NCBI GenBank assembly: GCA_024280995.1
Contig: JAMXLM010000018.1
Location: 434,001-498,000, forward strand
DNA length: 64,000 nt
DNA from: Candidatus Dormiibacterota bacterium
Lineage (GTDB): Bacteria; Chloroflexota; Dormibacteria; Dormibacterales; Dormibacteraceae
Direction of reading: 5' to 3'
Shown: positions 31,064 to 38,888 of the stretch, one piece after another
Numbering within the stretch: the stretch's first letter is position 1
How the letters are laid out: the number at the start of each line of letters is the position of its first letter
The notes under the pieces: generated by a model
The model's input: only the letters and a program-made list of their open reading frames with translations
What the model was told of the DNA's origin: nothing
Database searches by the model: none
Made by a program: the position numbers and the translations under genes

Positions 31064-31078
31064 CGCAAGACAAGTGAA

Positions 31079-32236
31079 TTAGCGAGAGCGGGGAAGGCCC
31101 AACACCCTCTCGGCGAGGATGTTGCGCAGCACCTCCGAGGTTCCAGCCTCGATCGTGTTGGCGCGCGAGCGCAGGAACTGGTACTTCCACCCGTCGCCGT
31201 CACCGACCTGCGCGGCCGGGCCGGCCACGTCCATCGCGGTCTCGGTCATGCGCTGGTTGAGCTCGGACCACATGAGCTTGAGGATCGATCCTTCAGGGCC
31301 GGGGATGCCGGTGCGCTTGACCGCGGTCACGGCGCGGTAGCCGTTCAGCTGCAGCGCGCGGGCCTCGATCGTGTGCTGGGCGATCTTCTGGCGCACGAGC
31401 GGGTCAGAGCCGCGCCCAAGCTTCCGCGCCCGCTCCGCCAGCTGGGCGGCCGTGATCTGCGCGCGCGTCGCGAGGGCCAGCCCGAGCGTGCCGCGCTCGT
31501 GCAGCAGGGTCGTCATCGCGACAGCCCAGCCCTGTCCCGGCTCGCCCAGGATCTGCGACTTCGGCACCTTCACGTCCTTGAAGAAGATCTCGTTGAACTC
31601 GGCGTCGCCGGTGATCTGGACCAGCGGCCTGACCTCGATGCCGGGGCTCTCCATGTCGACCAGGAGGTAGGTCAGCCCGTCGCGCGGATTGGTCTCCTTG
31701 CGCTCGCGGGCGACGAGCATGCACCACTTTGCGACGTGGGCAAGCGTCGTCCATACCTTCTGTCCATTGACCAGGTAGTGGTCGCCCTTGTCCTCAGCCC
31801 GGGTCTGCAGCCCCGACAGGTCACTGCCCGCGTTGGGCTCGCTGAACCCCTGGCACCAGATCTCCTCGGCCGAAAGAAGGGGCGCGAGGTAGCGCTTCTT
31901 CTGCTCGTCGGTGCCGTGGGCGATGACGACCGGCCCGCCCATGCCGAGACCGATGACGTTGATCGGCTCGGGCGTGTGCGCCAGGATCATCTCGTCGTTG
32001 AAGATCAGCTGATCCATGAAGCTGCGGCCCTGGCCGCCGTACTCCTTGGGCCAGGTGAGCCCGACGTAGCCCGCGTCGAAGAGCTTTCGCTGCCAGGCAC
32101 GGCGTCGCTCGATGAACGCCCGCATGTCGCCGGCGCCATCGCCTTCGCCGTCTGCGTCCCGCGGCCCGTTTGCCTTCAGCCAGGCGCGGACCTCGTCGCG
32201 GAACTCCTTTTCGGAAGCGCTGAGCTCGAAGTCCAT
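31079..32236 (-). CDS. Acyl-CoA dehydrogenase
   Basis: A second, distinct acyl-CoA dehydrogenase of 385 residues. Landmarks are LTWPKEYGGQGRSFMDQLIFNDEMI, the flavin loop WCQGFSEPNAGSDLSGLQTRA, the GQKVWTTLAHVAKW segment and near the end IEAGTSEVLRNILAERVLGLPR, where the Glu of EAGTSE occupies the usual catalytic-base region. The wording fits long-chain or FadE-like enzymes acting on CoA thioesters in actinobacteria. It is 12 bp from the upstream monooxygenase gene and in the same direction. The two dehydrogenases may form a heteromer, as some FadE pairs do; this is inference. Confidence 0.93.
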   Translation of the reverse strand: MDFELSASEKEFRDEVRAWLKANGPRDADGEGDGAGDMRAFIERRRAWQRKLFDAGYVGLTWPKEYGGQGRSFMDQLIFNDEMILAHTPEPINVIGLGMGGPVVIAHGTDEQKKRYLAPLLSAEEIWCQGFSEPNAGSDLSGLQTRAEDKGDHYLVNGQKVWTTLAHVAKWCMLVARERKETNPRDGLTYLLVDMESPGIEVRPLVQITGDAEFNEIFFKDVKVPKSQILGEPGQGWAVAMTTLLHERGTLGLALATRAQITAAQLAERARKLGRGSDPLVRQKIAQHTIEARALQLNGYRAVTAVKRTGIPGPEGSILKLMWSELNQRMTETAMDVAGPAAQVGDGDGWKYQFLRSRANTIEAGTSEVLRNILAERVLGLPRSR

Positions 32237-32248
32237 CAGGCGCTCAGC

Positions 32249-33163
32249 TTAGGCCACCGCCGAGAGGACCTCTTCGGCCAGCAGCTCGAGCGCGTCTGAG
32301 TCGTCGAGCAGGAAGTGCTGGAGCATGAAGAGGTCGATGCCGAGCTTGCCCATCTCGCGCATCCGCTGAGCGATCTCTTCCGGCGTGCCCACGAACCACG
32401 CGTCCTTGCGGCTCTCGAGCACCTCCTCCGGCGACATCGAGCTCAACGAAGGAATCACCTCCCTCGCTTGCGCCGCCCGCGCGAGCTGCTCGTCGGGGGT
32501 CCGGCCGACGATGAAGCTCGTCATCACGGAACGCTTGACCGTGGACGGGTCGCGACCGGCGTCGCGGCAGCAGCGGTCGAGCTCGGCGCTGAGCTCGCGA
32601 AACTGATCCGCGTCAAGGCGTGACAGGTTCCATTCCGCCGCCTCGCGCGCGACGAGCGGAAGCGTGCGCTTGGCGCCCTTGCCTCCGATGACGAGCGGGA
32701 TCGTGCCGCGCGGCGGCTTCGGGCTCGTCTTCTTCCACAGGTCGCGCATGGCCGGGATGCCGGCCTCGAGCAGGTCGAACCTCTCGCGCTGCGTCAGAAA
32801 CGGGACTCCGAACACCGCGTGCTCGTTCTCGTTCCAGCCGGCCCCCACGCCGAGAAGCAGGCGACCGCCCGACAGTGAGTCGACGCTCGCGGCCATCTTC
32901 GCCAGCACGCCGGGAACGCGGAATGTCATCGGGCTCACCATCGGGCCGAACTCGATCCTCTTTGTCCACTCGGCGGCCAGGGCCAGGGACTCCCAGCATT
33001 CGATGCAGTCGCGTTCGCTGGTGTGCGGGCCCATCAGGGAGATGAGGTGATCGCTTCTGCGCAGCGACGCGAAACCGAGGCGCTCCGCGTCGGCGCAGAT
33101 CCGACGCCAGCGGTCCCAGCTGAGACCCTCCTGGCCCTCGATCATGATCCCGACCTGCGTCAC
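32249..33163 (-). CDS. Luciferase-like (LLM class) oxidoreductase, probably F420-dependent
   Basis: A 304-residue TIM-barrel of the bacterial luciferase superfamily, with GIMIEGQEGLSWDRWRRICADAERLGFASLRRSDH at the start, SGGRLLLGVGAGWNENEH in the cofactor region and IPLVIGGKGAKRTLPLVAREAAEWN later. This layout is common in F420-dependent enzymes, and the window carries F420 genes, but FMN use cannot be excluded. The GTG at 33163 has TACGAT ending six nucleotides before it. It leads an apparent transcript into the acyl-CoA dehydrogenases. Confidence 0.88.
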   Translation of the reverse strand: MTQVGIMIEGQEGLSWDRWRRICADAERLGFASLRRSDHLISLMGPHTSERDCIECWESLALAAEWTKRIEFGPMVSPMTFRVPGVLAKMAASVDSLSGGRLLLGVGAGWNENEHAVFGVPFLTQRERFDLLEAGIPAMRDLWKKTSPKPPRGTIPLVIGGKGAKRTLPLVAREAAEWNLSRLDADQFRELSAELDRCCRDAGRDPSTVKRSVMTSFIVGRTPDEQLARAAQAREVIPSLSSMSPEEVLESRKDAWFVGTPEEIAQRMREMGKLGIDLFMLQHFLLDDSDALELLAEEVLSAVA

Positions 33164-33182
33164 GGATGGATCGTAGGCGGTC

Positions 33183-33878
33183 TCAGGGCTCGGGTTGGAT
33201 GCTCCCCGCGGTCTGCTCGATGCGCTCTCGCGTGGCGCCCAGGTCATCGAGGGCTCGGGCGGCGATCCCTTTGCCCTCCACCGACAGCGCCAGCAGCATC
33301 TGTCCGGTGCTCACGAGCGGGAACCCGGCGGCTCCGCAGATCTTGAAGGCCGTCTCGATGACCGCCTTCACCCGAGACGTCGGCCGGATCTGCGGAGCGG
33401 TGGGTGGCGCGCCGCCCGTCAACAATTCATGCAGCGCCGACCGCGCCGACTCGATGGTCACGGCGAGGGCGGCGAGGATCTGTGCCGACTCGAACCTCTC
33501 GTCGGCAAACGACGCGAGCAGCAGGTGCTCCGTGCCGATGTACGAATGCCCGGCGGACTTCGCCTCGGCCTGCGCGAGCGTGAGGAGCTTCTGCGCGCTC
33601 TGCGTGAACCGGTCGAACGGGTACACGGGTCGCCCTGGCCTCGTCATCGCCAGCTCGACCGCCCGGCGGATCGTCGCCCAGCGCGGCGCGGGGGTCAATC
33701 CCTGCATCGGCAGCGCCCCCGGCAGCGCGAAAGTTCCAGCCTCCGGCGTGTGGCGGTCCATCCACTCGAGGCACGCCGCGACCACGATCGAGTTGACTGG
33801 CATACCTGACCGGGCGGACGCCTGGTCGAGCCGGGCGGAAACCTCGTCCGAGAACCGAACCGTCGTCGCTCGGGCCAT
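33183..33878 (-). CDS. Ribbon-helix-helix DNA-binding domain fused to a Clp N-domain
   Basis: A 231-residue protein. Residues 1-42 are a ribbon-helix-helix fold (ATTVRFSDEVSARLDQASARSGMPVNSIVVAACLEWM). Residues 88-155 and 165-222 are the two halves of a ClpC-type N-domain (FDRFTQSAQKLLTLAQAEAK...SYIGTEHLLLAS, then VKAVIETAFKICGAAGFPLVSTGQMLLALS). No AAA ATPase follows. In ClpC the N-domain binds substrates and adaptors; here it is joined to a DNA-binding module, suggesting a regulator that is controlled by, or competes for, Clp partners. The ATG at 33878 follows a TCTAAT box by eight bases. Confidence 0.85.
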   Translation of the reverse strand: MARATTVRFSDEVSARLDQASARSGMPVNSIVVAACLEWMDRHTPEAGTFALPGALPMQGLTPAPRWATIRRAVELAMTRPGRPVYPFDRFTQSAQKLLTLAQAEAKSAGHSYIGTEHLLLASFADERFESAQILAALAVTIESARSALHELLTGGAPPTAPQIRPTSRVKAVIETAFKICGAAGFPLVSTGQMLLALSVEGKGIAARALDDLGATRERIEQTAGSIQPEP

Positions 33879-33886
33879 CAATGGCA

Positions 33887-33907
33887 ATTAGAGCTCACTT
33901 TGAGCTC
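33887..33907 (-). promoter_or_regulatory. Promoter with tandem GAGCTC operator before the RHH-ClpN gene
   Basis: Two GAGCTC palindromes (33891-33896 and 33902-33907) are centred 11 bp apart, one helical turn, as expected for two adjacent ribbon-helix-helix dimers. The first overlaps TCTAAT (33887-33892, minus sense), the candidate -10 box eight nucleotides from the start. Binding there would silence the gene, so autoregulation is likely. Confidence 0.5.
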
Positions 33908-33911
33908 GCGG

Positions 33912-34904
33912 TCAATCCCAGGCGGGCCGGAAGTTGCGGATTCGCTCCTTTGGAATGCCGGCCCGCCGCGCCATCCACATCGCCATCGGCACGTACGCGA
34001 ACTCGGCCGGCGCGTGGGCGTCCGCGTCGAGCACGAAGTCGCACCCCAGCTCGTACGCCAACCGGGCCATCTCGGGGGACAGGTCGAGCCGCGCCGGGTC
34101 GCAGTCGATCTCGAGCGCGATGCCGTTCTTCGCCGCCTCTTCGAACACGGCCTCGAAGTCATAGGTCGCGCCCTCGCGCGAGCCGGGGCGCCTGCCGGTC
34201 GGATGGCCGATCACGTCGACGTGCGGATTCGAGACCGCCTTCATCATGCGCTCGGTCATCAACGCCGGCTCCTGCCGCAGCTTCACGTGCGGGGAGGCGA
34301 TGACCACGTCGAGTATCTCGAGCACCGCGTCGGGCAGGTCGAGCGCGCCGTCCTCGAGGATGTCGACCTCGATGCCCTGCAGGAGCGTCAAGCCGTCGAC
34401 CTGCTTCTGGACCTCGGCCATCTGACGTGACTGCGCGACCAGGCGTTCCGCGTCGAGGCCGTGCACGACGGTGATCCGCGGCGAATGATCGGTGATGCCG
34501 AGGTAGCTGTAGCCGAGCGCCTGCGCCGCCATCGCCATCTCGAGCATCGTCGCCCTGCCGTCGCTCCACTCCGTGTGGGAGTGGATGTCGCCCTGGTAGT
34601 CGTCGTAATCGAGATCCGACTCGTCGTCGCGCGAGGGCTGGCCCATCTGCTCGCGCAGCCTGTTCAGGTAGCGGCTTTCGCCTGTCTTCACCAGCTCGGA
34701 CAGCACGCGGGCGATGCCTTCGCCGACGCCTTCGATGGAGGTCAGCGAATCCGTTCGCGCCAGCTCGTCCAGGTCGGGACGCTCGAGCGCCAGCTGCCAC
34801 GAGGCCGCGGAGAAGGCGCGCGCGCGGTATCTCTCCTTTTCCTGCTGCCGAAGCAGGTAGCCGATCTCGGAGAGCGCTTGCGAGGCGTCAAGCCAGTCCA
34901 CCAC
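33912..34904 (-). CDS. HhH-PHP phosphoesterase (PolX-like without polymerase domain)
   Basis: A 330-residue protein with a helix-hairpin-helix part (YRARAFSAASWQLAL, then SLTSIEGVGEGIARVLSELV at about 53-72) and a complete PHP phosphoesterase from about residue 103: GDIHSHTEWSDG with H108 and H110, YLGITDHSP, GIEVDI, ASPHV, DVIGHPTG, and DAHAP. This is the C-terminal half of bacterial PolX. The nucleotidyltransferase part that PolX normally has before it is absent. GTG at 34904 (or 34901) fits the family start. A DNA 3'-end processing role is plausible. It is divergent from folE by 16 bp. Confidence 0.85.
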   Translation of the reverse strand: MVDWLDASQALSEIGYLLRQQEKERYRARAFSAASWQLALERPDLDELARTDSLTSIEGVGEGIARVLSELVKTGESRYLNRLREQMGQPSRDDESDLDYDDYQGDIHSHTEWSDGRATMLEMAMAAQALGYSYLGITDHSPRITVVHGLDAERLVAQSRQMAEVQKQVDGLTLLQGIEVDILEDGALDLPDAVLEILDVVIASPHVKLRQEPALMTERMMKAVSNPHVDVIGHPTGRRPGSREGATYDFEAVFEEAAKNGIALEIDCDPARLDLSPEMARLAYELGCDFVLDADAHAPAEFAYVPMAMWMARRAGIPKERIRNFRPAWD

Positions 34905-34905
34905 G

Positions 34906-34911
34906 TAAATT
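34906..34911 (+). promoter_or_regulatory. Candidate -10 box of folE, leaderless
   Basis: TAAATT ends nine nucleotides before the folE ATG, within the 16-bp gap shared with the divergent PHP gene. Confidence 0.35.
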
Positions 34912-34920
34912 GTCTGGGCA

Positions 34921-35502
34921 ATGGCCGCACCGATACCGAAGCCGGGCGACCCGATCCCGGAGCTCGTCGAATCTCTTCTGATCGAGCTGGGCGAGGATCC
35001 TTCGCGCCAGGGCCTCAAGGCGACGCCCGACCGGGTCTCGAGGGCGCTGCGCGAGCTCACCGACGGGTACGGGATCAAGCCCGAGGACGTCATCGCCGGC
35101 GCCGTCTTCGACCAGGACTACGACGAGATGGTCGTGGTCAAGGACATCGCGTTCTACAGCCTCTGCGAGCATCACATGCTGCCGTTCTTCGGCCACATGC
35201 ACGTCGGCTACCTGCCCAAGGGCAAGGTGGTAGGACTGAGCAAGATCCCCCGCCTCGTCGAAGTCTTCTCGCACCGTTTGCAGATCCAGGAACAGCTGAC
35301 CCGCGAGGTCGCGGAGGCGCTCAACTCGACGCTCGGCCCGAAGGGAGTGGGTGTGGTCGCCGAGGCGCGGCATCTGTGCATGGAGATGCGAGGGGTGGAG
35401 ACTCCAGGCGGACGCATGATGACGTCCTGCATGCTCGGCACGTTCCGGCGCGACCCGCGCACACGCGCGGAGTTCTTGAACCTGGTTCGCCCCACCAGGT
35501 AG
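34921..35502 (+). CDS. folE: GTP cyclohydrolase I
   Basis: Converts GTP to dihydroneopterin triphosphate, the first step of folate synthesis. The 193-residue protein has zinc ligands C82, H85 (SLCEHHMLPFFG) and C153 (HLCMEMRGV), the GKVVGLSKIPRLVE active-site segment and the closing MMTSCMLGTFRRD. No other folate genes are near. It is a monocistronic-looking gene: divergent on the left and followed by 65 bp with the ArsR operator region on the right. Confidence 0.96.
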   Translation: MAAPIPKPGDPIPELVESLLIELGEDPSRQGLKATPDRVSRALRELTDGYGIKPEDVIAGAVFDQDYDEMVVVKDIAFYSLCEHHMLPFFGHMHVGYLPKGKVVGLSKIPRLVEVFSHRLQIQEQLTREVAEALNSTLGPKGVGVVAEARHLCMEMRGVETPGGRMMTSCMLGTFRRDPRTRAEFLNLVRPTR

Positions 35503-35526
35503 CCCTCGTCCTGATCGCCGCCAACA

Positions 35527-35569
35527 CATAAGGCAACCTTTATGGGATATTGGATAAAGCCCGCTTTAT
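35527..35569. promoter_or_regulatory. Double inverted repeat, candidate ArsR operator
   Basis: CATAAGG (35527-35533) faces CCTTTATG (35537-35544), and ATAAAGC (35554-35560) faces GCTTTAT (35563-35569). Both sites share a CATAAAGS-type half-site and their centres are 26 bp apart. The second overlaps the likely start codon of the ArsR gene. The arrangement fits autorepression by that regulator and control of the lipid operon behind it. Confidence 0.55.
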
Positions 35570-35924
35570 GTTTCTCCGCGATCCGCGTAAGGAGATCCCG
35601 GACCACTTCCTTGCCTTCGCCAACCCCACCAGGCTGCGCATCCTGCAGCGCCTGGGGGAGATGGGCGAGGTCAACGTCACCGAGCTCGCGGAGCACCTCC
35701 ACATGAGCCAGCCCCGCATCTCGTGGCACGTCCGGATGCTGCGGCACGGCGGCGTCATCCGAGTCCGGCGCGACGGGCGCCAGGTCTGGTGCTCGCTGGA
35801 CGTGGAAAACATCAGGCTGTACCGTCAGCGACTCGACGAGATGCTCGGCATCACTCAGCCGTCGGCCGGCAAACCGAGGGTGCGTGAGGAGGTCGAAGCA
35901 AGTGGAGGAGTTCGACGCGAGTGA
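35568..35924 (+). CDS. ArsR-family winged-helix transcriptional regulator
   Basis: A 118-residue regulator with the ArsR fold: FLAFANPTRLRILQRLGEMGEVNVTELAEHLHMSQPRISWHVRMLRHGGVIRVRRDGRQVWCSLD. The recognition helix is SQPRISWHVRML. No clear metal cysteine pair (ELCVCDL-type) is present, so the signal may be something other than metal. The ATG at 35568 is chosen because the fold starts right after it; TTG at 35550 would add six residues. Its stop overlaps the acyltransferase start (GTGA), so it probably controls that operon. Confidence 0.85.
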   Translation: MFLRDPRKEIPDHFLAFANPTRLRILQRLGEMGEVNVTELAEHLHMSQPRISWHVRMLRHGGVIRVRRDGRQVWCSLDVENIRLYRQRLDEMLGITQPSAGKPRVREEVEASGGVRRE

Positions 35925-36832
35925 TCAGGCGGGAATCGATGGCCGCGACGGGCGCCTCCGCGGCGTCGCCCGAGCGAAAGCGACCGCAGCTGCTCGGCGC
36001 TAGCTACCGGCTCGGAGCGCGGGCGGTGCGGGCCGTGCCGGCGGGATTTCGCCACGCGGCGGCCACGCCTGGCGGTGCTGCGTGGTTCTGGCTGAGCGTG
36101 GCGCAGCGCCGAGCCGCCTTGAACAACTACGCGGCCGCCCTGGGACTCGAGCCCGGCGACCCCGAGGTCGCGTGGGTGGCGCGCCGCGCCTTCCAGAACT
36201 ACGGCCGGATGCTGATGGACTTCCTGCTTCTCGGCAGCCTTTCGCCCGCCGAGATCCTGGACCGCGTGTCGGATGACGGTCGCGAGAGCCTCGACGCCGC
36301 TGTGGCGCGAGGCAACGGTGTGATCCTGGCCGTCCCGCACATGGGCTCATGGGACATGGCCGGTGCGTACGGCGGGGCGCTGGGCTACCGCATGTCGGCC
36401 GTCGCGGAGAAGTTTCCCGGCTCGCTCAACGACGCGGTCGTTCGGACGCGGCAGCACTTTGGCATGCAGGTGATCACGATGGGCCGCTCCGCGGTGAGGG
36501 CCATCACCGAAGCCCTGCGCACCAATCGAGTCGTCGCGCTGCTCTGCGACCTCGAGCAGGGCCCGGGCGTCGATGTGACCTTCTTCGGCCGCCGCGCGGT
36601 CGTTCCCGGCGGGCCGGCGGCGTTCGCGATCAAGACCGGCGCGACGCTCCTGCCTGCGACCCAGTACGCCGTCGGCCCCGGTCGCTATCGGGTCCACATA
36701 GATGCCGCGTTGAATGTCGGCCAGGGCGAGACGAAGGAGTCGCTGATGCAGCGAGTGATCGGAAGGTTCGAGGAATACATCAAGGAGCGGCCAGACCAGT
36801 GGTACGCATTTCGGCCCATGTTCCAACGCTGA
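35921..36832 (+). CDS. Lysophospholipid/PIM-type acyltransferase (LpxL-like fold), first copy
   Basis: Probably acylates a glycolipid at the membrane. The 303-residue protein has the acyltransferase motif H-x4-D in VPHMGSWDMAG, a CDLEQGPGVDVTFFGRRAVVPGGPAAFAIKTGA segment and YIKERPDQWYAFRPMFQR at the end, all typical of the lipid A/PIM acyltransferase family. The next genes (second copy, PimA-like, CDP-alcohol transferase) argue for phosphatidylinositol-mannoside acylation (PatA-like). GTG at 35921 overlaps the ArsR stop; an internal ATG seven codons on is possible. Confidence 0.87.
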   Translation: MIRRESMAATGASAASPERKRPQLLGASYRLGARAVRAVPAGFRHAAATPGGAAWFWLSVAQRRAALNNYAAALGLEPGDPEVAWVARRAFQNYGRMLMDFLLLGSLSPAEILDRVSDDGRESLDAAVARGNGVILAVPHMGSWDMAGAYGGALGYRMSAVAEKFPGSLNDAVVRTRQHFGMQVITMGRSAVRAITEALRTNRVVALLCDLEQGPGVDVTFFGRRAVVPGGPAAFAIKTGATLLPATQYAVGPGRYRVHIDAALNVGQGETKESLMQRVIGRFEEYIKERPDQWYAFRPMFQR

Positions 36833-36835
36833 GGG

Positions 36836-37714
36836 ATGGGCGAATGGACGTGGCGCGCCTTCAAGGTGGTCCAGTCTTTCGTCGCGCGCCTGCCGCGCCC
36901 GTGGGCCTATGCGCTGGCGGTGGCGGCGTCCCGCATCGCCTGGTGGTTCTCACCGCTCGCCAGGCCACGCCTCGAGTACAACCTGACGATCGCGTGCCCC
37001 GAGCTCGCCGACGACCCGAAAGAGCTGCGGCGGATATCGCGACTCAACTTTCGCAACCACGCCAAGGCGTACGCCGACCTGATGCAGCTGCCCCGCGCGC
37101 GAGTCGAGGCGATGAGGCCGCGGCTCAAGGTCCAGGGCTGGGAGCATCTCGAACAGGCACGAACGATCGGCAAGGGCGTATTGGTGGTCTCGTGCCACAT
37201 GGGCTCGTACGAGGAGGTGGCGGCCATCTGGTCGGCCACGCTGGCGCCCGTCAGCTTCTTCGCCGAGGAGCTCGAGCCGCGGGCGCTGTTCGAGTGGTAT
37301 CGCGACACGCGGGCTCGGCTCGGGATCAGCGTGCTGACGCTCGACCACGGAGGCATTCGCAAAGTGCTCGAAGCGCTGCGCGAGCAGGAGATGGTGATCA
37401 CGGCGATCGACCGCGACATCACCGGGACCGGCCACATGATGCCGTTCTTCGGCAAGCCGGCACCCATCCCGCTCGGCCCGGCCGCGATCGCCTTACGGAC
37501 CGGCACCCCTCTTTTCCCGGTCTGCGTGTACCGGTTGCCGGACGACACGTACATGGCGGAGGGCACGGCCCTGGTGATCGCCGAGTCGACCGGCGACGGG
37601 CGGGCAGACCAGGAGCGCACGACCGGGCTGCTGCTGCGCCGCCTGGAGCAGTTCATCCAGGCGCATCCCGAGCAGTGGCATGTGCCGCACCGGATCTGGG
37701 AAGGCGGCCCGTGA
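36836..37714 (+). CDS. Lysophospholipid/PIM-type acyltransferase (LpxL-like fold), second copy
   Basis: A second member of the same family, 292 residues, diverged from the first: its motif is CHMGSYEEV, that is H-x4-E, which also occurs in PatA-type enzymes. Other landmarks are PRLEYNLTIACPEL, FFAEELEPRALFEWYRDTR, MMPFFGKPAPIPLGPAAIALRTGTPLFPV and HPEQWHVPHRIWEGGP. It starts four bases after the first copy. Two acyltransferases in a row suggest two acyl positions are filled by different enzymes. Confidence 0.87.
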   Translation: MGEWTWRAFKVVQSFVARLPRPWAYALAVAASRIAWWFSPLARPRLEYNLTIACPELADDPKELRRISRLNFRNHAKAYADLMQLPRARVEAMRPRLKVQGWEHLEQARTIGKGVLVVSCHMGSYEEVAAIWSATLAPVSFFAEELEPRALFEWYRDTRARLGISVLTLDHGGIRKVLEALREQEMVITAIDRDITGTGHMMPFFGKPAPIPLGPAAIALRTGTPLFPVCVYRLPDDTYMAEGTALVIAESTGDGRADQERTTGLLLRRLEQFIQAHPEQWHVPHRIWEGGP

Positions 37715-37718
37715 AGAG

Positions 37719-38888
37719 ATGAAGGTCGGGCTCGTCTCGCCTTACGACTTCGCCACCGCCGGCGGTGTGAACGACCATGTCCGCCACCTCGCGGTCCAGC
37801 TCCAGAAGGCCGGCCACGAGACGCGCATCTTCGCCCCTTCGAGCCGCTCGGACGTGGGCTTTGAGGCGGCCCGGTTCTATCGCATCGGCACGCCCATCGC
37901 CGTCCCCGCGAACGACTCCGTCGCGCGGATCACGCTGAGCTTCCACCTGGCCAACCAGGTCGATGCAATCGTCGCCGACGAAAAGTTCGACGTACTTCAC
38001 TTCCACGAGCCGCTCATGCCAGCCCTGCCGATGACGATGCTGCGGATGTCGAACACCGCCAACGTCGGCACCTTCCACGCCTTCGCCCGCTCGAACATCG
38101 GCTACTACTACGGCCGGCCCCTGCTCAAGCCCTACCTCGGTCACCTTGACCGTGCCATCGCCGTCAGCGAGCCCGCGCGGGATTTCGTGAATCGCTACTT
38201 CCCGCACTTCGCGATGCGTGTCATCCCGAATGGGATCGACCTCAACGTTTACAGGCCAGGCCTCGCCCCGATCCGGCACCTGCGCGACGAGAACGTCAAC
38301 ATCCTCTTCGTCGGCCGCCTCGAGAAGCGCAAGGGCCTGGGCGACCTGCTCCGCGCCTACCGCGTCCTCAACGAGCGCGTGCCGGAGACGCGGCTGATCA
38401 TCGTCGGCGACGGCCCGCAGCGCGGACGCGTCGAGTCATACGTCCAGCGGCACCGCCTCAACAACGTGATCCTTGCCGGCTTCGTCCCGGACAGGGTGAA
38501 GCCGCGCTACTACAGCAGCGCGGACATCTTCTGCGCTCCGGCCACCGGTGCCGAAAGCTTCGGCATCGTGCTGCTGGAGGCGATGGCATCCCGTTTGCCG
38601 GTGGTCGCGACTGAGGTGCCGGGATACATGTCCGTGCTCGAGCCAGGCAAGGACAGCGTCACGGTGCCACCGAAGAACTGGCGTGAGCTCGCCGCCTCGC
38701 TCGTGATCCTCGCCCGCGACGCCGAGCTTCGTCACCGGCTCGCCGACTATGGCCTGAACAAAGTCCGCCGTTACTCCTGGGAGCGGGTGGCCGCAGACGT
38801 CATCGAGGTTTATCAGCAGGCGCGCAAAGCCCACGCCGCGCAGCCCGCGCGAGAGCTGGAGGTGAGCGGTGTTCACCACGCGGTTTGA
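37719..38888 (+). CDS. PimA-like GDP-mannose:phosphatidylinositol mannosyltransferase (GT4)
   Basis: A 389-residue GT-B glycosyltransferase. It opens KVGLVSPYDFATAGGVNDHVRHLA, as in PimA, has GTFHAFARSN, the ILFVGRLEKRKGLGDLLRAY nucleotide-binding start and the EX7E-type segment ATGAESFGIVLLEAMASRLPVVAT. Together with the neighbouring acyltransferases and CDP-alcohol transferase it mirrors the mycobacterial pgsA-patA-pimA cluster in another order. Mannose to phosphatidylinositol is therefore the best guess; other sugar donors are possible. The ATG is four bases after the previous stop. Confidence 0.85.
   Translation: MKVGLVSPYDFATAGGVNDHVRHLAVQLQKAGHETRIFAPSSRSDVGFEAARFYRIGTPIAVPANDSVARITLSFHLANQVDAIVADEKFDVLHFHEPLMPALPMTMLRMSNTANVGTFHAFARSNIGYYYGRPLLKPYLGHLDRAIAVSEPARDFVNRYFPHFAMRVIPNGIDLNVYRPGLAPIRHLRDENVNILFVGRLEKRKGLGDLLRAYRVLNERVPETRLIIVGDGPQRGRVESYVQRHRLNNVILAGFVPDRVKPRYYSSADIFCAPATGAESFGIVLLEAMASRLPVVATEVPGYMSVLEPGKDSVTVPPKNWRELAASLVILARDAELRHRLADYGLNKVRRYSWERVAADVIEVYQQARKAHAAQPARELEVSGVHHAV

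Noticed and set aside
30446-32299. 617-codon open frame on the plus strand across two acyl-CoA dehydrogenase-region genes
   Set aside because: It is antisense to recognisable enzymes and its translation is low-complexity Arg/Asp/His/Leu text without any motif; long antisense frames are expected at this GC content.
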